Assembly: GCA_026874595.1 (NCBI GenBank)
Contig: CM049313.1
Span: 33,693,159-33,757,158, forward strand
Direction of reading: 5' to 3'
Source: Sipunculus nudus
Taxonomy: Eukaryota > Annelida > Sipuncula > Golfingiida > Sipunculidae
Length of the DNA stretch: 64,000 nucleotides
Part shown: in pieces, positions 50,655 through 62,238 of the stretch
Layout of the letters: each line of letters begins with the position of its first letter
Position numbering within the stretch: position 1 is the first letter of the stretch
Translations under genes and position numbers: made by a program
Notes under the pieces: model-generated
What the model was told of the DNA's origin: nothing
The model's input: only the letters and a program-made list of their open reading frames with translations
The model's database searches: none

Positions 50655-51042
50655 ACATCTTACAAACCATTGCTTGTTTGGACTTTCCAGTTAATATCCG
50701 TATTTTGATGAAATATAATATTGTGGCCGGCCACATGTGAGCTCCCACCCTCTGAAGTTTGACTACGTCATGCAAAGATATTTAAGAGAATAGTAGTTGA
50801 GAAACAGAAATTCTCATATTTTTTTGTAAAAGGTGCCTCAAAATGTCCTCTTTACATTTCATATTTTAAAATTTTCTCAATAAGGGAGGGGGACACCCCC
50901 TCCCAAACCCTCCCCATGTACCTGTAATTAACTTTTCAAATGAACATGGCTTTTTATTTCATTCATGCAGATACATATAAAGAAAAACAAATATTTATAT
51001 TTTCATAGGCTGAAAATAATATTAAGTATATAGAAATAATTA

Positions 51043-51048
<6 letters not shown>

Positions 51049-51082
<34 letters not shown>
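51049..51082. repeat. (TA)n microsatellite
   Basis: Pure TA run near the right end of the nested element. Confidence 0.9.
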
Positions 51083-51084
<2 letters not shown>

Positions 51085-51331
51085 GTAATATAATACTGCA
51101 TGTATATATATTGCTAAAAACCCATCAACAGCTAAACCAGAATTAGCGCCCCCCTGTTCTTGAAATTCTGGATCCACCACTGTGTCCATCCATCTTGGAT
51201 AGCTTTATTCAAGACATGGGTAGTGCCATGCACCTACAACCAACTTTTCATTTGGCATCTCCAAAGAACTGGGATATCTTTCTCTCATATACATGACTGG
51301 TGGTGCCACCCAAAATAATATTTGTGGCATC

Positions 51332-52993
51332 AGTTCCCAATCTTTGGCTCCTTTGGCAATTCTGATGGCATCTTTTATTTAACAACAAAAGAAGTTAAGG
51401 GGCCGAATAATTTAAAAGCATGTTGAATTAAAATGAAACATAGCATCTTCTCTTTGAAATAAATTGGTACCTTCAAAAATATTGCCCTGAAAACGTTGGC
51501 TTACATGGGTGTACATGAGTGTTAAAAACAGTTTACTAGGCATGGATGTCAACATAAACACAGTGCATAGGCATCTGTTCATCGCCAAGGCCACAACACC
51601 TGTCAATCAGGAGATATCCTGACTGACTTCGCCTGAAAAATGCATTCTGTGTTCTCGCTGGCTGAAATATTGTGTTGTGGTGACTCGGGCCTGGGATCCG
51701 ATACACAGGCTCAAACTGTGCTACCCATGTCATTAAGCTGAGGCCCCTTGACCTATCTTACAAATCGGTTGTGAAAGGTTCTACGATGAATTTAAATTTG
51801 TCCTTTGGTATTAGACCATAATGTCCATCCAGCAGAGATATATCAGAGGACATGAAGGTCCATGTGTGGTCTAGTTTGTACTGCTCTTTGTTTTGGATCT
51901 GTTGTGCATGTGAAAAATAAGACCTTCAATAATGCGGCCTTGTTATTGTCAACAGACACACATGGACTGTGTTTACTAACACGCAGAACCAAGGGGAAGT
52001 ACAGAGACTTTGCTGGTATGGTTTTGCTTGGAAACTTGTAAAAAGCAAAAGTGAACTGATAGTGTGAAAGAAAAGGCATAATATTGCTCCTGATTATGTC
52101 CCTTGAAGAGGACAGTTTTAAAATCAAAATGTGTATAAAGCTACTGCAAGAAAATATTTGTAAATGACCCATTCTCTTAGTTTCATGAATCATAAATTAT
52201 ATAATCATGCACTTAATAAGATAGAGACATATCCAGAATTTGTGGAAAGAGAGCTTAACATTGTTACATGTTGGTAAAGGTTTGGGGTTGGTACAGGAAG
52301 GACGTATTGATTTAAAGAAAAGATATTTCATTTTAAATTGGATCGTGTAGCTGTCAGCATCTTGATTGAGGAGTGATAAATAAACTACACGCTCGCAGCA
52401 CACCCGATATCACAATGGCTTTGTAAACTGTGGTTGGCTTCATATTTACTTAGGAACATTGAAAACAATAAATATTACTCTTTTCTGTGTTGTGTGGGTT
52501 TCATTTTCCCACAAACTATCAATGTAGCCACAGAAAAGCTGTAAAAAGAAGAAAATCCACATTTTCTTGAAAGCTAGAGCAGACAAAAAGTATGCATATA
52601 ATTTCTTTGAATTTATCTGAATAGACACTCATGGCAGTTATTACAAATGGTTTCTGTTCTGTACAGATTAGGAAGCATCTTAAAAATTTTGTTCTGTTAA
52701 CTGTACTGGTTAATGAAGATCTTTTCCTCCACCAAGTGGATAGGTGTTCATCCTTGTTTGTGTGGGTGTATGTGTTTGTTTGTGTTCATAACTTATGCAG
52801 TCATGAAAGGAATCTAGTGAAATTTTCAGGGCATTTCAGGAATGGGCCAATGCAGGAACAATTGACCTTTTCCATCGCACTAGCAACATCTGTTGGCAGC
52901 TCTTGACATTAATAGTTTGGGTCTGTTCTATCAACGAAAAAGAGGTTATTTGCTATAAATTAAATGATGAAAACAAAAGAATTCTGTCTTATT
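51332..52993. other. Sequence without recognised features
   Basis: Frames of 60-116 codons on the minus strand have no recognisable similarity or splice setting. A TG-rich stretch lies near 52755-52790. Confidence 0.5.
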
Positions 52994-53240
52994 GTATCCC
53001 CAGACAAAGTCGGGTCGGGGGATACTATGTTTTTATACTGGTCCATATAAATCCGCCGCATATAAATCTTGTTGGCGCGATAATTCCGAAAATATTTCAC
53101 GGATCTTTACCAAACTTGGTATATATAAAAATATGGGTGAGAGGACGACGCCTTTTTAAAATGAGGTCATGGATAGGGTTGTTATGTTCCAGAAACTGGT
53201 GGTGCCACCTATTATTCTTTACTTGTTTTCGTGCCTTTTA
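52994..53240 (+). mobile_element. Hairpin-headed repeat family E (GTATCCCC head), truncated
   Basis: Head hairpin at 52994-53025 (GTATCCCCAGAC, loop AAA, then GTCGGGTCGGGGGATAC), followed by TATGTTTTTATACTGG. It ends in the same GGTGGTGCCACCTA module used by family A. Confidence 0.65.
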
Positions 53241-53939
53241 ATACCCCCAAAATTGCCACTTGCAGTACTGTGAGCATTATAAGTCAAAAACTAATGGACA
53301 GATTTCTTTTATATTATGCTTATACATGGATAAGAGTTATGAGATGATGTTTATTTAAATTGGGGCTAGCTAGCTAAAACTTAGTAAAAGGACCCGAACC
53401 CAGCAGATGCCCATTACATGTAGCCTGCATGCTCGTGGGAAAGGTTTATTAGGTGTGGATCCCACAATATTCACAAATGTTCAGAAGTGGTAGGAATTAT
53501 TTGTAAAATCATGTTCAGTGACTGAAAGATTAATAACCACCAATGATCAATTATTTAATGAACCATCTGTACGACCCGTGAAATATGCTGTATAGTTTTA
53601 CCTAAAATATTGATCAAGTAAATTCAGTCTAACTTGTACATCAAGCTGAAAGGTCAAAGTAATTGCCTGGTTGTTGAAACTTTGTTCCACATTTGAAGTA
53701 AATTGTTAATGCTTTTCACTGTTTTGTGCCCTACCTTTGACAGAATAAGTATATTTTATAGGGATAATATGGCTTCTTGGATGTGCATACATAATATTTT
53801 TTATCAGTTTTGCAAACATGCAGTTGATTTTATTGATTATGAAAGAAAACAACCAATCATCTTTATAATCGATTAATTGGCACACCACTATGTAAAGTCA
53901 CAATTCTCAAATAAACCTGGGAATATGGGCCGAATAAGT

Positions 53940-54004
53940 GAATGCAAACACATGCTGGGGAGGATCCCATGTAAATGGGTCCCCCCACATGGTAGTTTGC
54001 ATTC
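53940..54004. other. 65-nt stem-loop with about 25 base pairs
   Basis: The outer arms GAATGCAAAC and GTTTGCATTC pair perfectly. The inner arms (ATGCTGGGGAGGATCCCAT against ATGGGTCCCCCCACAT) pair with small bulges around a GTAA loop. The size and shape are compatible with a precursor microRNA or a very small palindromic element; the sequence cannot decide. Confidence 0.6.
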
Positions 54005-54905
54005 CTAAGAATACAGATTTCTGGTTACAAATGGTTTCTTTGCTCTACAGAATATGAAGAGCCTAACCAATTTTGTTCAGTCTGCCCCTCCAGTTAATTA
54101 AGAATTTTTATTTTTTATTTTTATATCAGTTCATGTAAAGCCATAGATATTTGTAATTATTCTTGTCAAAGACATTTAAAAATTGTTTGTTTCTCTGTAT
54201 AGCCTTTTATAATCCTGATTTTAATCCTAGAAATAGATATTTGTATTGGATATTAATAGTACTGGGACTGATGATAGATTATAATCGATGATTGGTCAGC
54301 TGATGCAGACAGTCTGATGGTGGATCTTGCATTTCCATAATAGCTTACAAAGTTTAGGTTTTATAATAAGGGATAGTTCACTTTCGTAAAATTTATGTGA
54401 AAAAACTTTAGATCAGTAATTGTGTTTATTAATAGATTTACACCTATGTTTACTATATGCACATGTAGGCTATAGAGTTATTGGATTTATTAGGCAATAT
54501 AACATTTTTACATCTATTGAGAGGATGTAGAGGTCAAAATTTAATCAGAAATTACATTCATTTATAGATGGCGGACCATGAATTTACAACTGATGTCCAG
54601 CACTTCACAAAAGTAAACATGAATCGATCAGTGGTTGCTGATATGCTATCAATGATGAAAAGGAAGCAACTCCGAACACCAAATAAATATATATGATATT
54701 CTAGGTGAATAGATCCCTGATTGATAATGATATATCAGACAAAGCGGACTGGGAAATACTCCTGTAGAAAATCATATAGAACACTGGTCATAGAACCAGC
54801 AAGTATATAGTTATTTAAAATAAAATCTAAGAAAGCACCACAGTTTTTACCATCCCACAAATATTTATTCAAAACTTTCTTAATAAATTATATTTTTATA
54901 TATAT
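54005..54905. other. AT-rich sequence without recognised features
   Basis: The segment at 54030-54110 resembles 52640-52720 (ACAAATGGTTTCT...ACAGA.TA.GAAG) and may be a diverged dispersed repeat; nothing else recognised. Confidence 0.45.
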
Positions 54906-54907
54906 TA

Positions 54908-56095
54908 TTAGCGAACCTGTGAGCTTATGCAATGGTGCGGTGTGGTCCGTTGTTGCGTCATCCGTTGTCTCAATGTTAGCCATAGCTTACTCCAAAACAG
55001 CAAGAGTTGGCTTCACCAAATTTTTTGCAAATAATCAGTCATCTGAAAAACTCTATCAGATTTTGTTTATTTTTTTTCTAACTGCATTATCTTAGATTTT
55101 ATAGGGAAAACACTAAATGAGCTTTAAAAATTTTCTTCTCCGAAACCTGTCCAGCCAAATTGTCCCCTATTTTAAAGAAATGATCCCTGGAACAATCTCT
55201 CTCAAGTTTTTCGAATGGTTCCAGTTAGGAGATTGTGGCCTAGTTACAGGAGGTTGAACTTTTCTTTATAAGAATAGATTGGGTAAATGCATGCAGCTTT
55301 AAAAAAGTGGTGTAGCCAATTGAAAATGGCTTTCTGTGTTTTAAAACAGATTTGACAACATGCTGAGTTTCAGCAGCCAAGTCAAGAGGTCACTCCATAC
55401 AACCAGGTGGGGTCCAGACATCACCATGGCAACTGACCTGGCTCTGTCTGGTTTCTAGACAATGTGTCTAGATGTCTAGACACAGCTTCTAGACGTCTAG
55501 ACACATGTCAAGACGCAGAATGCCCAGATTAGAACTATTGGAGCTGTACCTTTTAACTGTTTGAAAAAACTTGGTTTGTATTTTTAGCAAATCTGTGAGC
55601 TTATGCAATGGTGTGGCATCGTCCGTCTTCCGTCATCCGTCATGCATCATAGCTATCTCAAAAAGGGCAAGGAGCTAGCATCACCAATTTTTTTTTTTAA
55701 ATATTTGTCAATGTCATCTAAAAAATTCTATCTGATTTTGCATATTTCTTGGCTATCTGCATCTTCTTATATTTTATAGGGAAGAAACTAAAAAACATTA
55801 AAAAATGTTCTTCTCAGAAACCATGCTGCCAAATTTCCCATTCATCTGTCACAATAATCCTCCCTGGCAAAAAGAACATATCTGAAAAATCCTCACTGAT
55901 ACATCCTAGTTTTAAAATGTCCAAGTCCGAAACTTGCATGCCCGAAACATCCATTTTGCTGAAATCATAATGACTAAGGAAGATATGCAGGACATAAGAA
56001 GATCAATATTAAATTTTAAAAATAAACCTCCATTCATACTCCCAAACTTTGTACAGGTTCGCATTTAAATAGGCCTGTAGGCCTTGTTATATATT
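54908..56095 (+). mobile_element. Repeat family C (GCGAACCTGTG ends), two successive heads and one tail
   Basis: One head TTAGCGAACCTGTGAGCTTA lies at about 54910. A second, slightly diverged one (TTAGCAAATCTGTGAGCTTA) lies at about 55586. The tail TACAGGTTCGCATTTAAATA followed by GGCCTGTAGGCCTTG is at about 56052-56085. The head and tail are inverted repeats. A cluster of TCTAGACA palindromes lies at 55455-55505. Confidence 0.7.
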
Positions 56096-57900
56096 AAATA
56101 AATTATACAATGCTTCATCAAAGGAAGTGCCTTAACAGTATAAGTGTCCTTATTTTAGAAGCATCCTTAATGTAGGAATTGCCGAGCTATCTGCTGGCAC
56201 CATAAACTTTGGCCTGAATAATGGACTGTGACCACAAGCAGTTCTCTGCACTTGCAGTAGTTGAATATCCAGAGTACCTTGTAACTGGTACTTCATCACC
56301 ATGCTGTGTCATATTATAATATAAATATCAAATAAATTTAATTTGTTTTCAGTATGAATATAAGAAAAGCCCATCAAGTTGAAAGTATATATCTGTAACA
56401 TAATTTAATTCCAGTTATTGTTTTCTTCAAGCTGATATTAGATCTCTGTGCTGCCACCTGTTGGCAATGATTATATCCTTAAAAGGATTTGTGGAGGCCA
56501 CTCATGTCCAGGCATGACTGACCTTGCCAGGTAATTAAGATACTAATTAACATATAATGTATTCAGAGTTATATGGAAAGGTATTTTAATTAAACATGCC
56601 TGCATAACCTTGAGTAAAGGAGGGGGAGACAGATGAATCATTTCACATATAATGGTGAGTAAACCAGACTAGTGGAATATCAGGTTACACATAACTCCAG
56701 TATAGTCACAGGTAAATTCTAAATTCTGGAGAAATATTTTGTTTAAGACAGGTATCAAGCATTCCGTGTTCTCTAACAGGCAAGTGTGTTCAATATGGGA
56801 AGTGCTTAATGGAACACATGCCATATTCCCAGTTGCTACCCAGGTATATATATAGCACACCTAGTTTCAGAAGTGTTGTCAGTTCATATATCAGATATTC
56901 TAACATCAGATATTCATTATTTACTTTTATAAACTATTGATATGAATTTTTGACACTATTTGAAAAATTCCAATTGTTGTTCAGGCATATATGATAAAAT
57001 GGCAGTAGCTGAAATGGATTCATTGTCAGCCTGAGTTGGTAGTACAGTGTACATTAAATATCACAATGACACAATATAGGGGATTTAATAGTAAGCATGC
57101 TAGCAAATATTTGAATATCTAGAAATATAGTATATAGTTTTACATGATAACCTGGCAAATAGGGAAACTGAGAAATGAATTGAATCCATGCTTAGCCCTC
57201 CTGATCAGAGGAACACTAAATAACACTTGTCAGCCATTTGCATCAGGGCAACCTTCAGCAGGCTCAGGTCGTAGGTCAAGGACAATGTTCCCATGCAATA
57301 AGATGGCTGCCACCAGGTTGATTACACCGTAGGCACAATGGATGCCCTGAGTGAACAGTGAGTGCAGTTGTGACATGGTGTGTGACCTACATAATTCCTG
57401 GTCCCGTCACAATATGGCCAGGGCACAGGTAACCTGCACAACTGTCATGTGTAATCTACTGCACAAGTCAATGTACATACACAGGAAGTGTAGATAATAA
57501 CAGCTGGTCCATTATCAGGCTCAGGGCATCTATTATTACTGGGGTTACATGTGGACCATTTTGGTATCATATTACTTTTTCACTATATGTGCAAAATTCA
57601 TCACTTGCTAATATCACAATATAAATATATGTGAAGAAAGGAGAAATTCAGCTCATAATAAGTACATTTTATTTGTAGGTTATAGTGGTGATTCCGGTTA
57701 AATATATAAGTATATATGCATTGCCAAGTTAAATTTTACTTTTTATAGTTTTAAGTTTTGAAAAGGTTGAAAAATTAGAATTTTATATATTTTTATGCGC
57801 ACACGCAGATTATATTTTAATTTCAATTTAACCATGCTCAAAGCCACCAGTCTATTTAACATATTCCTCCCACCCCTATTATAATCAGTTGGTATACCTT
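56096..57900. other. Sequence without recognised features
   Basis: No repeats or exon-like segments recognised. Confidence 0.5.
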
Positions 57901-57902
57901 CT

Positions 57903-58145
57903 GGGCCCAGGCAGTCAAGTTGTAAAATGCTCAGCTTTGTGGGCTGGTGACCCTTGTTTGATTTCTGTTGTGGCTATGAAAGTGGGTTGTTGTGGCCAGC
58001 CCGTCCAAGGCATAATGGTTTTCTGCAGGTTCTCTGGTTTTCTCCACCTCTAGACACGGTGAATGTCACCACCTTGGCCTTTGAGAGTGCTTCGATTAGT
58101 TATAATAACTAATTTTGCAATTTATGTAAAATAAATGTGTGTATA
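57903..58145 (+). mobile_element. tRNA-derived SINE of a second family
   Basis: The head CAGGCAGTCAAGTTGTAAAA followed by TGCTCAGC and a B-box-like TTGTTTGATTTCT about 45 nt further resembles a tRNA promoter. The body has GGTTTTCTGCAGGTTCTCTG and ends in an AT-rich tail. It is a single copy in this window. Confidence 0.55.
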
Positions 58146-59660
58146 TATTATAATTTGGTAATTACCAAGGTAAATAAATAATCTTAATGATTGCAACTTG
58201 TCTCTCAAAAAATTATTGTGTCAGTGTTTAATTATTGTTTTGATTTTGTTTAATGCAACTTTGGTCTCTTAATAAACTAATTCATGGAGAATTGTTGTAT
58301 TGTTTAGGATATATTATGGCAGTGTAAGATGCATCTTGGTTCGAGTGGAGCCATTTTCATGAAATCTTATGAGTTAAAAACAGACATTATATATTTCCAT
58401 GCATTTTCTTTTTTTCCAAGGAACATGGAATATAGCTATATAGCAAAGCAAAGACCTGACAAAATTTACCATTTACTGTACATAATTAAGGTGATAATAG
58501 GATTATGAAGCCCAGAAAAGTATAATATTCACTTTTCATATCTTTTGTTCCAACAGGTTTTCATCCATATGTTAAATAATGGAGGAAGCTGTGTGTACTT
58601 TTCTCTTTCTTATTCATTATTCATTTTGTGTGCTAAGAGTAACTATTTCTAGTTTTCATAATCGAAGAGCTTTTTTTCAAGTTGAAAAAAGAACAACAAC
58701 ACTGATTAGTTTTACATCTATTTTGTCAGATAACTGGAATGTTAATACCAGGTATTGAAAACTATATATGATATACATTCAGCATGTATTCTCTTTGGAT
58801 ATAAGCTTCTGTATAGTTTTTTTTTAACTTTTGTCAAGTTAAAAATGCATAAACACATATAGGTAAACATATTTTTTTGCAGACTCTGGTGCATTTGATT
58901 TCAAATTACAATTTGCGCTGTTTGTGGGATATATAAAATCATCTCAGGGTATTTCAGCTTATTTGGACATGTTTGTTACGTGTGGGGTGCCAGTCAAAAT
59001 AATTCCAAAAACATTCAACAAGAACTTCTGGCATCAAGTGAATCAAGAGTTTTGCAAATGGCATTTCACAACTAATGACCTTCAAGTGCAGCATATATGC
59101 AACCAATCAACTAAGGTTTCATGGTTTCTCTGTTTGTCAATGGTGCTATGTTTAATAACAATTGGTAAAAATACAAGCTGACACATCTAACACAGAGATG
59201 ATATAAGAACTTTCTTTATCAAGAATGACCTAGGGTTCACATATAAATATTTAATTTAAGGTGTGTTTCCATGTGAGCATTTATGCATGAACTGGCAGAC
59301 AGATAGATGTTTTTATAGTGGATCGACTAGGCCTTCCACAAAAGATGGTAACTTGACATCATTTTTACTCCAAATCACTTAGTTCACACTGACCATATGC
59401 ATTAAATTCTGCTCCTGTGGCAATTTTCACATACATACACATATACATTGAAAAACACATGGAAACACCCCAGTTACAAAATCATATAAGCAATATACAT
59501 ATATGCATATACATGCACATGGATACACTCGTTTATATGTACAGAGACTCTCTGAGAGTAAGTCAGAAGTCACATAAATTCTGGGTGGAAAAGGTAGGTA
59601 AAAAGTTGGCTTTAAGACATACCCAAACATGCTCTTATGTTCTTGATTTATTTGAGAAAA
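58146..59660. other. Sequence without recognised features
   Basis: An 85-codon frame at 58924-59181 is open but has no splice context or recognisable sequence. Imperfect ACATATACA-type simple repeats lie around 59430-59540. Confidence 0.45.
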
Positions 59661-59665
59661 AATTA

Positions 59666-60850
59666 ATTGTATCCGCCAAAACGAAGTTTTGCAGATACTA
59701 TGTTTTTGACTGGGTTCCGCCGCTACCGCCGCATTCGATTCCGGAGAACTCCTCTGAGACTACTGGGAGGATTTTTCCAAAACTTACACAAATTATCGGG
59801 TCACATGTGAACTGGTGCCTAACCAAGTGACCTTGACCTCTGACCTTTCCTCTCTGCCCACCGTCCGTATGTACCTCTGTTTCCACACATAAACCCACAT
59901 ATCTCGGGAACCGTTTGACCGATCAGGAAAAATTTTTTACACAAATGTAGCCCTGGGATAGCTTTATAACATACACAAAAATGGTGGCGCCACTTGCAGC
60001 CATTTTCGCACAGTGTCCATCTGTTTGTCTGCCTTAGGTTAAAATCACTCATATCTCTGCAGTGGTTTGACTAATTCACCTGAAATTCGGCATGCGTATA
60101 CATCCTAGATAGCTTTCTTGATTTCATTACATGTGGCGCCACCTACCTTCACGTTCACACTGCAGACATCCAAGCTCATATCTCAGGAACTGTTCGACCA
60201 ATCAGGAAAAAAAATTACACAAATGTAGCTCTTGGATAGCTTTATAAATACACAAAATGGTGGGGCCACCTGCAGCCATTTTCATACTGCGTCCATCTGT
60301 TTGTCTGCCTTGGGTTAAAATCACTCATATCTCTGCAGTGGTTTGACCCAAATTACCTGAAATTTAGCATGCGTATACATCCCGCATAGCTTTCTTGATT
60401 TTATGACAGGTGGCGCCACCTACATCCACGTTCACGCTGCAGACATTAATGCTTATATCTCCGGACTTGTTTGACCAATCAGAAAAAAAAATTTACACAA
60501 ATGTAGCCCTTGGATATCTTTATAACATACACAAAATGGTGGCGCCATCTGCAGCCATTTTTGCACAGCGTCCATCTGTTTGTCTGCTGTTGGATAAAAT
60601 CACTCATATCTCTGCAGTGGTTTGACTTTTCCACATGAAATTTAGCATGTGTATACATCTTGAATAGTTTCTTGTTCAAAAACAGGTGGTGTCACCTACA
60701 ATCAAGTTTATGTGGCAGAGATCCATTCTGATATGTAACACATGTAACTCTATATCCCCTTGCCACTCAATCCATGCCTCAGTTCACCCGTCCTTCTCTG
60801 ATTTTGGCTGATACACGTAGTCGCTTGTCAACTTCCCAAATTCTAGTTAT
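59666..60850 (+). mobile_element. Hairpin-headed repeat family A, best-preserved copy
   Basis: The head hairpin at 59669-59698 (GTATCCGCCAAAAC, loop GAA, GTTTTGCAGATAC) is followed by ACTATGTTTTTGACTGGG. Three tandem modules of about 240-250 bp follow (CTCATATCTCTGCAGTGGTT, GGTGGCGCCACCT and GCAGCCATTTT at 59990, 60240 and 60540). It ends with GATACACGTAGTCGCTTGTC...ATTCTAGTTAT near 60810-60850. CpGs are retained, which suggests it is younger than the others. Confidence 0.85.
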
Positions 60851-62065
60851 AAGAAATGGTATCATCAGTTTAGGAGTGTATAACAGCTGAAATATACCTT
60901 GAATATAATGACAGGTGTAATGTATTAAGGTCTGTATATATTTATGTGTGTTTATTGAAACATGCAAAGACAATCTTGTATACACGTCAGCTATGCTGCC
61001 TCCTTGGAATGAATTGAATGATAAGAGTGAATCAGGGGAAGCCTGTTACCTTAAAAAAGCATGATTTCCATGGTCTTGGTTATATTTGAGGATGAGTGTC
61101 AGATTCTTTTGAAATATTTTGAAACCTTAATTATTTTACTTGATGCCTTACCTTAGCTGTCTCCTTCTTTTACACTAGCCTAAATTTTGTACAGCTGGTA
61201 ACAGTGAACACATTGATTAGTAATGTTATTCCAAAGATTTGTACAGTGTATGCATTTTGAACTTAACATTTATTAACCCAAATACTGAATTAAAGTAGTA
61301 CAGACAAAAGCTGACTGGTAAAAAGCTACTCCCCCCTGGTCAACCCGCCCCCCCCCCTCCCCCCACCCACCAAGTCCCAAAAGCCCTTCTACCTTACTGA
61401 TACTGTCCTTCATCCAGAATTAACATTGGTATATTGATATGTTTTATCATAAATGATGCCTGAATACAGGCTAGGAATTTTGCTCCCATCATTGACAGAA
61501 AGCTTTTTTCACTGCTGAATTTTCCCTTTAATTTCAGTCTTTCTAAATGATGTATCTGAAAGCAGTAAATAATGTTAGTTAAGGAGTTATGCTTGTCAAA
61601 AGGTGTGCAATAGTCATAATGATTATAATAATATGTTTAGCCTCTGTCAGTGCTTAATATCCATCAGCAATTTACAACATGATATTCACAAATAATGTTC
61701 AGATCAGTGGAAAAATCCAAGGTTAAATGATTTATAGGTGTATAGGTGTCAATCCTGATAACAGGGCCAGCTTGAAACATACCTGCACTCATTATATTTG
61801 GCTCTTCTATTGCCTAATAATGATTGCATAATTCTAATAATGAAGTGCTTATAATGATAATTGTAACAGTAGCCTTCCACTGCTGTGCATTATCTCTATA
61901 TGCAGCAATATTTATAATGAAAATTAAAATGATAATTATAAAACCTAGGCATGTGACTGCAGTGTTTTGAGGCAATGGAAGGAGAAATGAGAGGTAACTT
62001 TGTGTCCAGATTTAATTAATAATGCTTAAAAAATTATAAACTTCTAATGTTGTGACCACTAGTAA
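60851..62065. other. Sequence without recognised features
   Basis: Poly-C-rich stretch at 61330-61372; otherwise AT-rich and featureless. Confidence 0.5.
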
Positions 62066-62079
62066 GTTTTGCTTGAGAC

Positions 62080-62212
62080 ACCAAGCCTGGTTGACAGGTA
62101 GTCCCAAACTGAAATGGTAACTCTGCAGATGAACATACTAAGGGTAAGAATTAGATGTCCAGCATTAAACGATGGAGGCGGTTACCTCCACCAAAAAAAT
62201 TTAAAAAAAAAT
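62080..62212 (+). mobile_element. 3' fragment of the tRNA-derived SINE, next to the splice acceptor
   Basis: It shares CCAAACTGAAATGG...TCTGCAGATG, TAAGAATTAGAT and the terminal GGAGGCGGTTACCTCCACCA stem with copy 1, followed by an A-rich tail. The tail ends about 26 bases before the acceptor of the zinc-finger exon. Confidence 0.8.
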
Positions 62213-62238
62213 GGCTTAATCTTTTTGTTTCTTTTCAG
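62213..62238 (+). promoter_or_regulatory. Splice acceptor: branch-point-like CTTAAT, pyrimidine tract, CAG
   Basis: GCTTAATCTTTTTGTTTCTT then TTCAG. The branch-like A lies about 20 nt from the AG, at the close end of the usual range. It is directly downstream of the SINE tail. Confidence 0.8.

Noticed and set aside
51843-52193. 116-codon minus-strand frame
   Set aside because: No recognisable sequence, no splice signals in a sensible position; length is within chance for AT-rich DNA of this size.
55455-55505. Cluster of TCTAGACA palindromes as a possible operator or recombination site
   Set aside because: It lies within a decayed repeat copy and looks like local slippage; no partner site is seen.
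58924-59181. 85-codon plus-strand frame
   Set aside because: Considered as an exon because it reads fairly smoothly, but no acceptor/donor pair of good quality or family resemblance was found.
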